DNA from: Stenotrophomonas sp. 610A2
GTDB taxonomy: Bacteria > Pseudomonadota > Gammaproteobacteria > Xanthomonadales > Xanthomonadaceae
Length of the DNA: 64,000 nucleotides
Direction: 5' to 3'
NCBI RefSeq assembly: GCF_030549615.1
Contig: NZ_CP130832.1
Coordinates: 1,116,001-1,180,000 of the forward strand
The notes beneath the pieces are model-generated. The model did no database searches. It was not told the origin of the DNA and was given only the letters and a program-made list of their open reading frames with translations. Positions 33,790 to 43,603 of the stretch are shown piece after piece. The translations under genes and the position numbers were made by a program. Numbering within the stretch: the stretch's first letter is position 1; the number at the start of each line of letters is the position of its first letter.

Positions 33790-35064
33790 ATGGAACCTCT
33801 GGATTCACTCAACCTATGGATGGAGCGCCTGCGAGACCGGGCGCGCAACGTCAGCTTCGGCCGTTTCCTGTGGAAGCGCTTCCTCGATGACCGCCTGTTC
33901 CAGGCCGCTGGCTCGCTGGCCTACACCACGGTGTTCGCGCTGGTGCCGTTGGCCATCGTGGTGTTCGGTGTGCTGTCGGCGTTCCCGATGTTCGATCGCT
34001 GGAGCGAGGCGCTCAGCGACTATGTGTTCTCCAACTTCGTACCTTCGGCGGCGCGTGCAGCCGAGGGTTACCTGAAGCAGTTCTCGGCCAGCGCCGGGCA
34101 GCTCACCGCCGCCGGCTTCCTGGCCCTGGTGGTGTCGCTGCTGATCACCCTCAACAGCGTCGAACAGACCTTCAACCGGATCTGGCGGGTGGCCTCGGCG
34201 CGGCCGCAGCTGACCCGCTTCCTGGTCTATTGGACGGTGTTGACCCTGGGTGCCTTGCTGGCCGCCGCCTCGTTGGCGATCTCGGCCAAAGTGCTGTCGC
34301 TGCCCTTGTTCGGCACCACCGAGGGCCGCTGGCTGGCCGATCTTGGCCTGCGCCTGGCGCCGGTGCTGATCGAATTCGTCTGCGTGGTGCTGATCTACCG
34401 GGTGGTGCCGCACCACACGGTGAAGTGGCGGCACGCCATTCCCGGTGCGCTGCTGGCGGTGTTGATGCTGGAGCTGGTGAAGTGGGGCATGGGCCTGTAT
34501 CTGGGCAGCTTCCAGTCTTACCAGAAGCTTTACGGCACGGTGGCCTTCGTACCGATCCTGTTGCTGTGGATCTACCTGAGCTGGGTGTCGGTATTGCTGG
34601 GCGCGTCGCTGGCCTCTTCGATCGCCGCCTTCCGCTATCAACCAGCGGCAATGCGGTTGCCACAGGGCTGCGAGCTTTATGGCTTGCTGCGTCTGTTGGG
34701 GCGCTTCCGCGAGGCGCGGCAGCAAGGGCGGGGCTTGGATGAAGACCAGCTGTTGCTGCTGGAGCCCATGCTCACCGATTCACTGCTGCAGCAGTTGCTG
34801 GAACAGATGGAAGTTATTGGTGTGCTGCGCCGTGACGAGCGCGATGAATGGCTGTTGGCCCGCGACCTGGACAGCATCAGCCTGCATGAACTGTATGAAA
34901 GCGCGCAGCTGCGTATTCCGGCTGCAGAGGAATACCTGCCGATGCGCGAGGACAGCCTCGGGCAAGCGGCCTGCGATGCCCTGGATCAACTACGTCTGCC
35001 GTTGCGCGAATTGCTCAAGCGCCGTGTGGATGACATCTATGTAGAGCGCGGAGAGAGTCGATGA
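33790..35064 (+). CDS. YihY/BrkB family inner-membrane protein
   Basis: The 424-residue protein has six membrane segments in the first ~280 residues, including SLAYTTVFALVPLAIVVFGVL and FVPILLLWIYLSWVSVLLGASLASSI, which are family signatures. A ~140-residue cytoplasmic tail looks like a winged-helix module (LLRLLGRFREARQQG...LLEQMEVIGVLRRDERDEWLLARDL). Some homologues are annotated as ribonuclease BN by an old error; a transporter or envelope role is more likely. Start ATG 33790 gives MEPLDSLNLW. It overlaps the next gene by 4 bp. Confidence 0.85.
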   Translation: MEPLDSLNLWMERLRDRARNVSFGRFLWKRFLDDRLFQAAGSLAYTTVFALVPLAIVVFGVLSAFPMFDRWSEALSDYVFSNFVPSAARAAEGYLKQFSASAGQLTAAGFLALVVSLLITLNSVEQTFNRIWRVASARPQLTRFLVYWTVLTLGALLAAASLAISAKVLSLPLFGTTEGRWLADLGLRLAPVLIEFVCVVLIYRVVPHHTVKWRHAIPGALLAVLMLELVKWGMGLYLGSFQSYQKLYGTVAFVPILLLWIYLSWVSVLLGASLASSIAAFRYQPAAMRLPQGCELYGLLRLLGRFREARQQGRGLDEDQLLLLEPMLTDSLLQQLLEQMEVIGVLRRDERDEWLLARDLDSISLHELYESAQLRIPAAEEYLPMREDSLGQAACDALDQLRLPLRELLKRRVDDIYVERGESR

Positions 35065-35633
35065 TCAAGAAGTTTGTTCCCGTCGCGCTGCTGGCGCTGA
35101 GCTTGGCTGCGTGCAAGCCTGGGCAGGCACCGGTCGCAGCACCGGCACCGGCACCCGCGCCAGACGCAGCACCGGCTGCCGCAGAAGCGACGCAGCCCGG
35201 CGTGGTCCAGCAGACCGTCGAGGTACCGCAGCTGCAGGTGCCGACCGTCGACGGCAAGACCTATGATCTGGCCAGTCACCGTGGGCAGTGGGTAGTGGTG
35301 AATTTCTGGGCCACCTGGTGTGCGCCCTGCCTGCAGGAAATGCCGGAGTTGTCGGCGCTGCATGCGATGCGCAGCAATGTGGAAGTGGTAGGGCTGGCTT
35401 ATGAAGACATCGAATTGGATGAGATGCAGGCGTTCCTGAAGGAGCATCCTGTGGCCTATCCGATCGCCATCATCGATACCTTCAGTCCGCCCAAGGATTT
35501 CGCCACGCCGCGTGGCTTGCCGATGACTTACCTGATCGCGCCCGATGGCAAGGTCGCCAGGCAGTTCCTGGGGCCGGTAAATGCGCAGGAGATCGAGCAG
35601 GCGATTGTGGCGGCTGGGGGCAAGGCGGTTTGA
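35061..35633 (+). CDS. TlpA-like thioredoxin-fold lipoprotein
   Basis: The 190-residue protein has a lipoprotein signal (ALSLAAC, Cys18), an Ala/Pro-rich linker (residues 22-50), and a thioredoxin domain with active site WCAPC (Cys87/Cys90) and the cis-proline region RGLPMTYLI. It would act as a membrane-anchored periplasmic thiol-disulfide reductase, as in cytochrome maturation or protein repair. The start overlaps the YihY gene stop as ATGA. Confidence 0.88.
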   Translation: MIKKFVPVALLALSLAACKPGQAPVAAPAPAPAPDAAPAAAEATQPGVVQQTVEVPQLQVPTVDGKTYDLASHRGQWVVVNFWATWCAPCLQEMPELSALHAMRSNVEVVGLAYEDIELDEMQAFLKEHPVAYPIAIIDTFSPPKDFATPRGLPMTYLIAPDGKVARQFLGPVNAQEIEQAIVAAGGKAV

Positions 35634-36082
35634 GGAGCGCGGGATCGAAATTTCGAGGCTGAAGCGAAAAGCTTTGAAGCCAAGAGCGCTCTCCCCAACC
35701 CTTCCCTTCGCTGCGCGAAAGGGAGGGGGCGGTTCTCGGCAATCTGCCAGATGGTCGCGGCGCCGCTCCTGCTCCCTCCCTTTCGCGCAGCGAAGGGGAG
35801 GGTTTGGGAGGGGTAGCTTTTCAGCTCTCCACGCAATGTCAGCATCGCGATTTACGTCGTTTCTGCAGCGTGATCGGTTATGCCCCTGCCGAGCATGGCT
35901 CGGCACTACGGTGCTGCGAGGCATGCACTCCCTCCCTTTCGCGTAGCGAAGGGGAGGGTTGGGGAGGGGGAGCTTTTCAGCTCTCCACGCAATGCCAGCG
36001 TCGCGATTTACGTCGTTTCTGCAGCGTGATCGGTAATGCCCCTGCCGAGCATGGCTCGGCACTACAGTGGGACGGGCGTGCG
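35634..36082. repeat. Repeat-filled region with near-perfect tandem duplication
   Basis: A ~138-bp block at 35772-35909 is repeated at 35928-36065 with only a handful of differences (period 156 bp). Each copy contains a G/C-rich hairpin (CCCTCCCTTTCGCG...GGGGAGGG), a conserved spacer (CTCTCCACGCAATG...TTTACGTCGTTTCTGCAG) and a minus-orientation SMAG stem-loop (35887-35909, 36043-36065). A related inverted hairpin lies at about 35691-35727. No gene is supported. Confidence 0.8.
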
Positions 36083-36880
36083 CTATGGTTTGGCTGCTTC
36101 TTCGTCCACTGCAAACGCTGGGATGGGCTTCACCACACCGTACTTTTCTTTCTTCGGCTTGCCTGGCAGCGGTGGCAGTTCGACCACCGGTTCGTCGATG
36201 TGGGTATCCGGTAGGCGATCCAGCAGGTCGCGGATCAGGGTCAGGCGGCCGTGCTTCTGGTCGTTGAAATCCACCAGCGTCCACGGTGCATGCGTGGTGT
36301 GCGTTGCTTCCAGCATGGCTTCGCGGGCCTGCGTATAGGCGTTGTATTCCTGCCGCGATTTCAGATCGATCGGTGACAGCTTCCAGCCCTTGAGTGGATC
36401 GTCACGGCGCTCGGCAAAGCGCTTTTCCTGCTGCTCCTGGTCGACGCACAGCCAGTACTTGAACAGCAGGATGCCATCGTCGACCAATAGTTTCTCGAAC
36501 GCGGGAGCCTGCTTGAGGAAGTTTTTGTACTGCGCATCGGTGCAGTAGTCCATCACCTTTTCCACGCCAGCACGGTTGTACCAGCTGCGGTCCATCAGCA
36601 CGATCTCGCCGGCGGCCGGCAGGTGCGCGATATGGCGCTGGAAATACCACTGGCTGTCTTCGCGTTCGCTGGGCTTGGGCAAGGCCACCACCCGGCACTG
36701 GCGCGGATTGACGTGCTTGGCGATGTCCTGGATCACGCCGCCCTTGCCGGCCGTGTCGCGGCCCTCGAACAACACCAGCACGCGTTGCCCGCAGTGCTGG
36801 GCCCAGCGCGCCATGTTGGCCAGTTCCAGCTGCATCGGTTCCAGCAACGCTTCGTACTGTTTGCGCTTGAGCTTGCCCAT
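36083..36880 (-). CDS. ppk2: Polyphosphate kinase 2 family protein
   Basis: The 265-residue protein has Walker A GRDTAGKGG (40-48), Walker B-like MDRSWYNRAG (96-105) and the lid/phosphate-binding region ERRDDPLKGWKLSPIDL. PPK2 enzymes transfer phosphate from polyphosphate to nucleotides (class I NDP or class II NMP). ATG 36880 has AAGGAG 5 nt upstream, so it is preferred over the GTG two codons earlier. The Lys/Pro-rich tail after residue 245 is variable. Confidence 0.92.
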   Translation of the reverse strand: MGKLKRKQYEALLEPMQLELANMARWAQHCGQRVLVLFEGRDTAGKGGVIQDIAKHVNPRQCRVVALPKPSEREDSQWYFQRHIAHLPAAGEIVLMDRSWYNRAGVEKVMDYCTDAQYKNFLKQAPAFEKLLVDDGILLFKYWLCVDQEQQEKRFAERRDDPLKGWKLSPIDLKSRQEYNAYTQAREAMLEATHTTHAPWTLVDFNDQKHGRLTLIRDLLDRLPDTHIDEPVVELPPLPGKPKKEKYGVVKPIPAFAVDEEAAKP

Positions 36881-36921
36881 GATCACTCCTTGTGGAATGC
36901 CGAGCCTAACCCAATCGCATG

Positions 36922-38634
36922 TCAGCCAATGTCTGCGCCGCGCCAGCCGTGCCTGCCGGCCAGCTGTTGCAGGAGCTGGGCCAGGTCGCTGGCAAAGCCG
37001 GCCATGTCGAACAGGCTGCTGCGCTCGCGGCCCTCGGCCAGCCGCTGGCGGGTGGCCTGCAGGGCGGCTGCGTCGTTGCCCAGCGCAATTGCGGACGCGA
37101 CGTACGCCTGGTCATCGGCGACATTCATTTCGTCCATGCCGAGGTGATGGTTGAGGCTGCCCGCCACCCGTGCGGCAAAGCTGGTGCCGGGCGCGGTCAA
37201 TACGGGGCAGCCGGCCCACAAGGCGTCGGATGCCGTGGTGTGCGCGTTATACGGATGTGTATCCAGGAATAGATCGGCATGCTGGTAACGCGCGAGGTAC
37301 TGCGGATGCGGCAGCTTGCGCATGAATACCAGTCGCGCCGGGTCCAGGCCGCGCAGACGGGCAACGTCCTGCAGCCGCTGATCCGCCTTGCCCGGCCCGG
37401 ACAACAACCACAGCACGCTGCCGGGTACGCCAAGCAACACCTGCAGCAGACGCTCCACGCTGCGCGGATTGAGCTTGTAGCTGTTGTTGAAGCAGCAGAA
37501 TACCACGCCGGTTTCGGGTAGCCCGCAGTCGCTGCGCGAGGGTGGGGCCTGGATCTGGCGGGTATTGTCCGAGGGCTGGAAGGCGCGCGGCAGGCGCAGC
37601 ACCTTTTCGCTGAAGCCTGATTCCGCATCCTGCGGCAGCACGAAGTCATCGGCCACGATGTAGTCGATCCACGGCGCGCCGGATGTTCCAGGATAGGCCA
37701 GCCAGTTCAGTTGCAGCGGGGCAGGGCGCATGGCCAGGACTTCTGGCGTGCCGCCGCCGCCCCAGCCACGCAGATCGAACAAGAGGTCGATGCCGGCGTT
37801 GCGGATGTGTTGTGCGATAGCTGCATGTGGCTGGCCGCTGACTTCATGCAGCTGATCTGCAGCGGCACGCAGGCGCTGGCGAATGCCGCTGCCGTCATCG
37901 CGGTTGAGTGCAAACAGGTGTACCTGCAGTTGTGGATGTGCGCGCAGCTGCTCGAACAGCGCCACTGTCAGCAGGCCGGTCGGATGCGCACCGAAGCCAT
38001 TGGAAAGGAAGCCCACGCGCAGCGCGCCCTGTGTACGCACCTGTGCTGCTGGCAGACGAGGAATCGCATCGGCCAGCACGCTGGCGCGTTGCCGTGCGCA
38101 GGCCAGTTGTTCTGCGGTGCTGGCGTCTTCGCTGAGAAAGGCGAAGGGCTCGACGGCAGGATTGCCCTGCGCGACGGCACGGCGCACCTGCTGTGAAAGC
38201 GCATCCAGATCGCGCCAGTCGCAGAGCCGGCGCTGCCAGTTCAGGCGCTGCGCGGCCATATAGGCCTCATCCGGTGCCAAGGCATGCGCGCGTCGATAGG
38301 CTTCGGCGGCAGCTTCGGGTTGGTTGGCATCTTCCAATACGTGACCCAGCCACAAGGCCATGCCCGGGTGCTGCGGGGCGAGCTGGCAGGCGCGCTGCAG
38401 CAGTGCCGCTGCGTCGTCGTGTTTGCCCTGCATCCAGCGGGCGCGGCCGAGGCGGGCGAGCGCCTCGGGGTGCTCAGGGCGAAGTTGCAGCGCCCTTGAT
38501 GCCGCCGCTTCGCCTGCACGTATATCGCCTGCGCCAAGTTCCGCGTCGGCCAGCATCACCCAGGCGATGAAGTCACCGGGTTGGCGGCTGACGGCATGGC
38601 GGAGCTGGTCGCGTTCGTTGAGGGCGTTGGTCAT
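36922..38634 (-). CDS. GT41 O-GlcNAc transferase-like protein with TPRs
   Basis: This 570-residue cytoplasmic protein has an N-terminal TPR superhelix (about residues 1-140; LGRARWMQGKHDDAAALLQRA, LGHVLEDANQPEAAAEAYRRA) and a two-lobed GT-B catalytic region. Catalytic motifs include VGFLSNGFGAHPTG, DLRGWGGGGTPEVLAMRPAP, LQLNWLAYPGTSGAPWIDY and FLDTHPYNAHTTASDALWAG, the UDP-sugar site of OGT/SPINDLY. The length is close to the crystallised Xanthomonas GT41 protein. ATG 38634 (MTNALNERDQ) is chosen because the longer frame runs into a microsatellite. Confidence 0.88.
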   Translation of the reverse strand: MTNALNERDQLRHAVSRQPGDFIAWVMLADAELGAGDIRAGEAAASRALQLRPEHPEALARLGRARWMQGKHDDAAALLQRACQLAPQHPGMALWLGHVLEDANQPEAAAEAYRRAHALAPDEAYMAAQRLNWQRRLCDWRDLDALSQQVRRAVAQGNPAVEPFAFLSEDASTAEQLACARQRASVLADAIPRLPAAQVRTQGALRVGFLSNGFGAHPTGLLTVALFEQLRAHPQLQVHLFALNRDDGSGIRQRLRAAADQLHEVSGQPHAAIAQHIRNAGIDLLFDLRGWGGGGTPEVLAMRPAPLQLNWLAYPGTSGAPWIDYIVADDFVLPQDAESGFSEKVLRLPRAFQPSDNTRQIQAPPSRSDCGLPETGVVFCCFNNSYKLNPRSVERLLQVLLGVPGSVLWLLSGPGKADQRLQDVARLRGLDPARLVFMRKLPHPQYLARYQHADLFLDTHPYNAHTTASDALWAGCPVLTAPGTSFAARVAGSLNHHLGMDEMNVADDQAYVASAIALGNDAAALQATRQRLAEGRERSSLFDMAGFASDLAQLLQQLAGRHGWRGADIG

Positions 38635-38641
38635 AGTGCTT

Positions 38642-38825
38642 GCTTTGCCCCCTCCCTTGCGCGCAGCGCAGGGGAGGGTTGGGGAGGGGGAGCTGTTGAT
38701 TTTGCTCTGGGCTGGCGACCAAGGCCAAATCCAGAGGCAGCAGCCAAAGCCAAAGCCAAAGCCAAAGCCAAAGCTACCCCTCCCCAGCCCTCCCCTATGC
38801 TTCGCATAAGGGAGGGAGCAAAGCC
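38642..38825. repeat. Inverted GC-hairpin repeats flanking a GCCAAA microsatellite
   Basis: Two copies of a G/C-rich hairpin (CCCCTCCCTTGCGCGCAG... near 38648-38690, and the opposite orientation near 38774-38820) flank five perfect GCCAAA units (38743-38772). Nothing here appears coding. The tract lies between prfA and the GT41 gene start. Confidence 0.75.
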
Positions 38826-38850
38826 TGTGCTGCATAAGGGAGAGGGCGTA

Positions 38851-39936
38851 TTACGTCCCTTCCGCCAAACGCGCCAGCTCATCCACCTGGTGCTCGTGCT
38901 GCAGGCGTGCGATCAGGTCGTCCAGGCCGCCTTCGATGATGTTGGGCAGGTCGTACAGGGTCAGGCCTTCGACGCGGTGGTCGGTGATGCGGCCCTGCGG
39001 GAAGCTGTAGGTTCGGATGCGCTGGCTGCGGTCGCCACTGCCTACCTGCAGGCGGCGCGACTCGGCCTGCGCTGCGGCCTGCTTGCTGCGTTCGGCATCC
39101 AGCAACTGCGCTTTCAGGCGTTTCATCGCCTTGTCGCGGTTGGCGTGCTGGCTGCGCTCGGTCTGGCATTCCACCACCACGCCGCTGGGAATGTGGGTGA
39201 TGCGGATCGCCGACTCGGTCTTGTTGACATGCTGGCCACCGGCGCCGGAGGAGCGGAACGTGTCCACCTTCAGGTCTGCCGGATTGATCACCACGTCTTC
39301 GACATCATCCGCTTCGGGAATGATCGCCACCGTCGCTGCCGAAGTGTGGATGCGGCCCTGCGATTCGGTGGCCGGCACGCGCTGCACACGGTGGGTGCCG
39401 GATTCGAACTTCAGCCTGGAATAGGCACCGCGGCCAACCACGCGTGCCACGATTTCCTTGTAGCCGCCGTGTTCGCCGGGGCTGTCGGATTCGATTTCCA
39501 CCTTCCAGCCCTGGCGCTCGGCATAGCGGGCGTACATGCGGAACAGATCGCCGGCGAAGATCGCCGCCTCGTCGCCGCCGGTGCCGGCGCGCACTTCCAG
39601 GAACAGGTTGCCTTCGTCGCGCGGGTCACGTGGCACCAGCAGCAGCGCCAGTTCTTCGTCCAGCGCCTGCAAGCGGGCCTGGGCGGCGCTGATTTCTTCC
39701 TCGGCCAGCTCGCGCAGTTCAGGATCGGCGCGCATGGCTTCGGCCGAGGCCAGGTCCTCGAGTGCGCGGGCCTCGTTGGCCAGCGCGGTGGCGATGGGTT
39801 CCAGTTGCGAGAACTCACGGGAAAAATTGCGGAAGCGCTCGTTGTCGGCGACCACGTCGGGGTCGGAAAGCAGGCGTTCCAGTTCTTCTCGGCGCTCGGC
39901 CAGTGCCAGCAGCTTACGGCGCAGGGTCGGCGTCAT
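38851..39936 (-). CDS. prfA: Peptide chain release factor 1
   Basis: The protein has 361 residues from ATG 39936 (MTPTLRRKL). It terminates translation at UAA and UAG. The tripeptide region is [14 protein letters not shown] and the catalytic loop is [16 protein letters not shown], whose Gln is methylated by Prm[19 protein letters not shown] is the family signature. It overlaps the end of hemA by 23 bp, the standard hemA-prfA operon. Confidence 0.97.
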   Translation of the reverse strand: MTPTLRRKLLALAERREELERLLSDPDVVADNERFRNFSREFSQLEPIATALANEARALEDLASAEAMRADPELRELAEEEISAAQARLQALDEELALLLVPRDPRDEGNLFLEVRAGTGGDEAAIFAGDLFRMYARYAERQGWKVEIESDSPGEHGGYKEIVARVVGRGAYSRLKFESGTHRVQRVPATESQGRIHTSAATVAIIPEADDVEDVVINPADLKVDTFRSSGAGGQHVNKTESAIRITHIPSGVVVECQTERSQHANRDKAMKRLKAQLLDAERSKQAAAQAESRRLQVGSGDRSQRIRTYSFPQGRITDHRVEGLTLYDLPNIIEGGLDDLIARLQHEHQVDELARLAEGT

Positions 39937-41197
39937 CATTCCTCGCAACAGGGTGGTGATACCCGGGCGTTGCCGGGAACAGGCGCTCGGCGGCGCGGGT
40001 GAGGTCGGTGTCGCCATCTTGCGCGGCTTGGCGCAGGGCGGCAGTGGGTGGGTGCAGCAGGCGGTTGGTCAGGCCGTGCGCCAGCTGCTCCAGTACTTCG
40101 TCGGGCAGTTTGCCATGCGCCAGCTGCTGCCGGGCCTTGGCCAGCAGCTCGGCGCGGGTTGCCTCGCCAAACGCACGCAGCTGCCGGATCGGTGCCTGCA
40201 GGCGGGTGGCGCGCAGGTTGTCCAGGTAACGGGTGACCTGCAGGTCGATGATGGATTCGGCTTCGGCGGCGGCCTCGCGGCGGCCACGGCGGTTTTCTTC
40301 CACCGCCCGCTCCAGGTCATCCACGGTGTACAGATAGGCATCGGCCAGTTTGCCAACCTCGGCTTCGATATCGCGCGGCACGGCCAGGTCGAACAGCAGC
40401 ATCGGCTTGTGCCGGCGCAGGCGCAGTGCGTTGGCGACCTGGCGGTGCAGGATCACCGGTTCGCGCGCGGCGGTGGCTGAGAACACCACGTCGGCTTCGC
40501 CCAGGTGACGCTCCAGTTCGGCCAGTGGCAGCGCCACGCCGCCGTGACGGCTGGCCAGGTCCTGCGCATTGGCGACGGTACGATTGGCGATCAGCAGTCG
40601 CTTCACCTTGGCGTCGCTCAGGTGCTTGGCGACCAGCTCCATGGTTTCGCCGGCGCCCACCAGCAGCACGGTGGATTCATCCATGCGCGCGAACGAGTCC
40701 TGCGCCAGCCGCACCGCGGTGGAGGCCACCGAGATTGGATTGGCGCCGACGCGGGTGTCGGTGCGGGCACGCTTGGCCACGGAGAAGGTCTGCTGGAACA
40801 ACCGATCCAATTGTTGCCCAATTGCGCCGCTGTCGTGGGCCAGCGCCCAGGCGTCCTTGACCTGCCCCAGGATCTGCGGCTCGCCCAGCACCATTGAATC
40901 CAGCCCGGTGGCGACCCGGAACAGGTGGCGTACGGCTTCACCGTCGCTGTGCTGGTACAGATAGCCTTGCAGGCTGCCGGCATGGTGTTCCAGCCAGTGG
41001 CTCAAGGCCTTGCTGTCCTCGGCAACGGCGTACAGCTCGGTGCGGTTGCAGGTGGAGAGCAGGACCGCCTCGGCCAGCTGCGGGGTCTGCCGCAGTGAAT
41101 CCATCGCGCGCGGCAAGGCGTCTCCGCCAAAGGCAGCCCGTTCGCGCAGTTCTACCGGCGCAGTCTGGTGATTCAGTCCGAGCACCCACAGGGTCAT
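39914..41197 (-). CDS. hemA: Glutamyl-tRNA reductase
   Basis: The 427-residue enzyme reduces glutamyl-tRNA(Glu) to glutamate-1-semialdehyde, the first step of C5 haem biosynthesis. The nucleophile is Cys50 in [24 protein letters not shown] is at the N terminus, and [19 protein letters not shown] is the NADPH-binding segment. A C-terminal dimerisation helix follows ([16 protein letters not shown]). It is divergent from the TPR gene with a 67-bp gap that must hold both promoters. Confidence 0.97.
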   Translation of the reverse strand: MTLWVLGLNHQTAPVELRERAAFGGDALPRAMDSLRQTPQLAEAVLLSTCNRTELYAVAEDSKALSHWLEHHAGSLQGYLYQHSDGEAVRHLFRVATGLDSMVLGEPQILGQVKDAWALAHDSGAIGQQLDRLFQQTFSVAKRARTDTRVGANPISVASTAVRLAQDSFARMDESTVLLVGAGETMELVAKHLSDAKVKRLLIANRTVANAQDLASRHGGVALPLAELERHLGEADVVFSATAAREPVILHRQVANALRLRRHKPMLLFDLAVPRDIEAEVGKLADAYLYTVDDLERAVEENRRGRREAAAEAESIIDLQVTRYLDNLRATRLQAPIRQLRAFGEATRAELLAKARQQLAHGKLPDEVLEQLAHGLTNRLLHPPTAALRQAAQDGDTDLTRAAERLFPATPGYHHPVARNDDADPAP

Positions 41198-41264
41198 CTG
41201 TTCAGTTGCTTGCGATAAGCTGCTGGCTGTTGAAGGCCGCCATTTTACGGCCCGGTTGCGTCAG

Positions 41265-42947
41265 ATGCCCGTATTCAATCGCATATGCACCGTTCTGTTG
41301 CTTTCCCTGCCGGTTTTTCCGGTGCTGGCGGCCCCGGCTGCGCCGGTTCAGGCGCCATTGGCCGCCGAAGGCCTGCCGCTGACCCCGGTGCTGGCCGGCG
41401 AGTTCTCGCTGCAGGCTGGCAAGCTGCCCGATGCCGCCCGCTGGTACCTGCAGGCGGCCCAGGAGGCCAAGGGCGACGTAGGCCTGGCCGAGCGTGCCAC
41501 CCGCATCGCCATGCTGGCCGATGACGCCGACCGCGCCGAGCAGGCGCTGGCCCTGTGGGCACAGCGCGACCCCGGTTCGGTAGCGGTGCGCGGTACCCGC
41601 GGTGCGCTGGCCATGCGCAATGGCGACACCAAGCTGGCCCGCAAGGAATTGCTGGCGGTGCTGCGCTCACCTGAACCGCGCGCCTGGCGCTATGCGCTGC
41701 TGGCCCTGGCCACCGGTGGGCGAGACCCGGCGGTGCCGGCGCAGGTGCTGGGCATGCTGGTGGATGCCAATGCGATTCCCAACGATCTGGAGGCCTGGCA
41801 GGAATTTGGCCGGCTGGCCCTGCGCATGGAACGGCCAGAGCTGTCACGGCGGATGGTGGGCGAGGTGGTCCGGCGCTTCCCGGATGAGCCTCGGGTGGCG
41901 CTGCTGCATGCTTCCCAGCTCAACCAGGCCGGCAAGAAGGACGAGGCGCTGACCCTGCTCAAGGGCATCGAGCCCAAGGCAGAAAAGGACGACGAGCTGC
42001 GCGGCGCGCTGGCCATCGCCTATGACACGCTGGGCGAAACCGCTGCTGCCGAGCATGTGCTGTCCGTCGGTGAGCAGAACCTGCAGAGCTGGGGCATGCG
42101 TGCCTCATTGCTGGCCAAGCAGAAGGACGATGCCGGGTTGCTGGCGCTGTACCAGGACATCGCGGCCAAGGCCAGCAAGCCCGATCCGGACCAGCGCCTG
42201 CTGCTGGGCAAGATCGCCGAATACCTGAAACGCTACCAGGAGGCCGTGGACTGGTACCACGGCGTGCCCGGTGGCGAACACCGCGGTGAGGCGCAGCTGC
42301 GCGCGGTCAATGCGCTGTACTTGATGGGCGACAAGGCGCGGGCGTCCAAGGACGTGCAGGCGGTGCAGGCCGATACCTCGTTGGATGACGACGTGCGCCG
42401 CGATGCCTATCTGCTCGAATCCGAGCTGCAGCTGCGCGACGGTCAGACCCAGGCCGAATTGGATGTATTGGCTCGCGGCCTGGCTGCATTCCCTGACGAC
42501 AGTGCCTTGCTCTACGCCCGCGCGCTGGCCTGGGAGCGCAACGACAATGTGCCGCGCGCGGAGGCCGATCTGCGCAAGGTGCTGGTTGCCGAGCCCGAGA
42601 ACGTGGCTGCGTTGAACGCGCTGGGCTATACCCTGGCCGACCGCACCCAGCGTTATCAGGAAGCATTGGAGTTGATTGACCGTGCGCGCGTCGCCGAGCC
42701 GGACAATGCGGCCATCGTCGACAGCTATGGTTGGGTGCTGTATCGGCTGGGCCGTAACGACGAGGCGCTGGTGCATCTGCGCCGCGCCTGGACCTTGAAC
42801 AAGGACCCGGAAATCGCCGCACACGTTGGCGAGGTGCTGTGGGTGCTGGGGCAGAAGGACGAAGCCAAGCGCTTCTTCGATGAGGCCCGCAAGCTGGATC
42901 CGGATAACCGCGCGCTGCAGCGTGCGATCGAAAAGTTGGGTGCATGA
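41265..42947 (+). CDS. Exported TPR-repeat protein upstream of lolB
   Basis: The 560-residue protein has a signal peptide (CTVLLLSLPVFPVLA, about 22 residues) and then tetratricopeptide repeats almost throughout, for example NALGYTLADRTQRYQEALELI and VDSYGWVLYRLGRNDEALVHLRRAW. It is a periplasmic scaffold candidate of the type found next to lolB in pseudomonads and xanthomonads. ATG 41265 is chosen over 41256 since it begins directly before the hydrophobic signal. Its stop overlaps the lolB start by 4 bp. Confidence 0.85.
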   Translation: MPVFNRICTVLLLSLPVFPVLAAPAAPVQAPLAAEGLPLTPVLAGEFSLQAGKLPDAARWYLQAAQEAKGDVGLAERATRIAMLADDADRAEQALALWAQRDPGSVAVRGTRGALAMRNGDTKLARKELLAVLRSPEPRAWRYALLALATGGRDPAVPAQVLGMLVDANAIPNDLEAWQEFGRLALRMERPELSRRMVGEVVRRFPDEPRVALLHASQLNQAGKKDEALTLLKGIEPKAEKDDELRGALAIAYDTLGETAAAEHVLSVGEQNLQSWGMRASLLAKQKDDAGLLALYQDIAAKASKPDPDQRLLLGKIAEYLKRYQEAVDWYHGVPGGEHRGEAQLRAVNALYLMGDKARASKDVQAVQADTSLDDDVRRDAYLLESELQLRDGQTQAELDVLARGLAAFPDDSALLYARALAWERNDNVPRAEADLRKVLVAEPENVAALNALGYTLADRTQRYQEALELIDRARVAEPDNAAIVDSYGWVLYRLGRNDEALVHLRRAWTLNKDPEIAAHVGEVLWVLGQKDEAKRFFDEARKLDPDNRALQRAIEKLGA

Positions 42948-43603
42948 ACGTAATGATGTGGCGGGCGCCGTTGGCGCTTCTGATGGTAGGAACGCTGGCG
43001 GCCTGTGGTTCGGTGCCCAAGCGCCAGGCGGCACCGGTCGCGGCTGAAGTTGCGCAGGTGTCGGCGCAGGCGCAGGCGGCGGAGCAGCAACGGCAAGCTG
43101 CCTTGCAGGCGCAGCCGAACTGGTCTTTCCAGGGCCGGGTGGCGATCAGCAAGGGGCGTAACGGCGGCAATGGCCGGATTGACTGGTTGCAACAGGGGGC
43201 GGCCTATCAGGTCAGCTTGGCCGCGCCGGTTACCCGCCAGAGCTGGCAGCTCAGCGGTGGTGCGCCTGGGCAGGTGGTACGCCTGGAAGGGCTGGAAGGC
43301 GGCACGCGCACGGCCGATGACGCCGGCGAGCTGCTGTTGCAGGCCACAGGTTGGGAGATTCCGGTCGCCCAGCTGGCCGAGTGGGTGCGTGGTCTGCCAA
43401 GTGCAGGCGTACGCCCGGAGCACCTTGGCTTTGACGCCGAAGGCCGGCCACGGGTGCTGCGCCAGCAGGGCTGGCAGGTGGATTACCTGGATTGGTATCC
43501 GGCCGAGGCGGGGCGTCCGTCGTTGCCGCGCCGGATTGAGGCGGTCAATGGCGATGCCAAGGTTCGTCTGATTGTTGATGAATGGGGTACGGACGCAGCA
43601 TGA
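42944..43603 (+). CDS. lolB: Outer-membrane lipoprotein receptor LolB
   Basis: The 219-residue protein has lipobox TLAAC with acylated Cys21. LolB accepts lipoproteins from LolA and inserts them in the outer membrane. [25 protein letters not shown] and the C-terminal [21 protein letters not shown] are family features. It overlaps ispE by 4 bp. Confidence 0.92.
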   Translation: MNVMMWRAPLALLMVGTLAACGSVPKRQAAPVAAEVAQVSAQAQAAEQQRQAALQAQPNWSFQGRVAISKGRNGGNGRIDWLQQGAAYQVSLAAPVTRQSWQLSGGAPGQVVRLEGLEGGTRTADDAGELLLQATGWEIPVAQLAEWVRGLPSAGVRPEHLGFDAEGRPRVLRQQGWQVDYLDWYPAEAGRPSLPRRIEAVNGDAKVRLIVDEWGTDAA

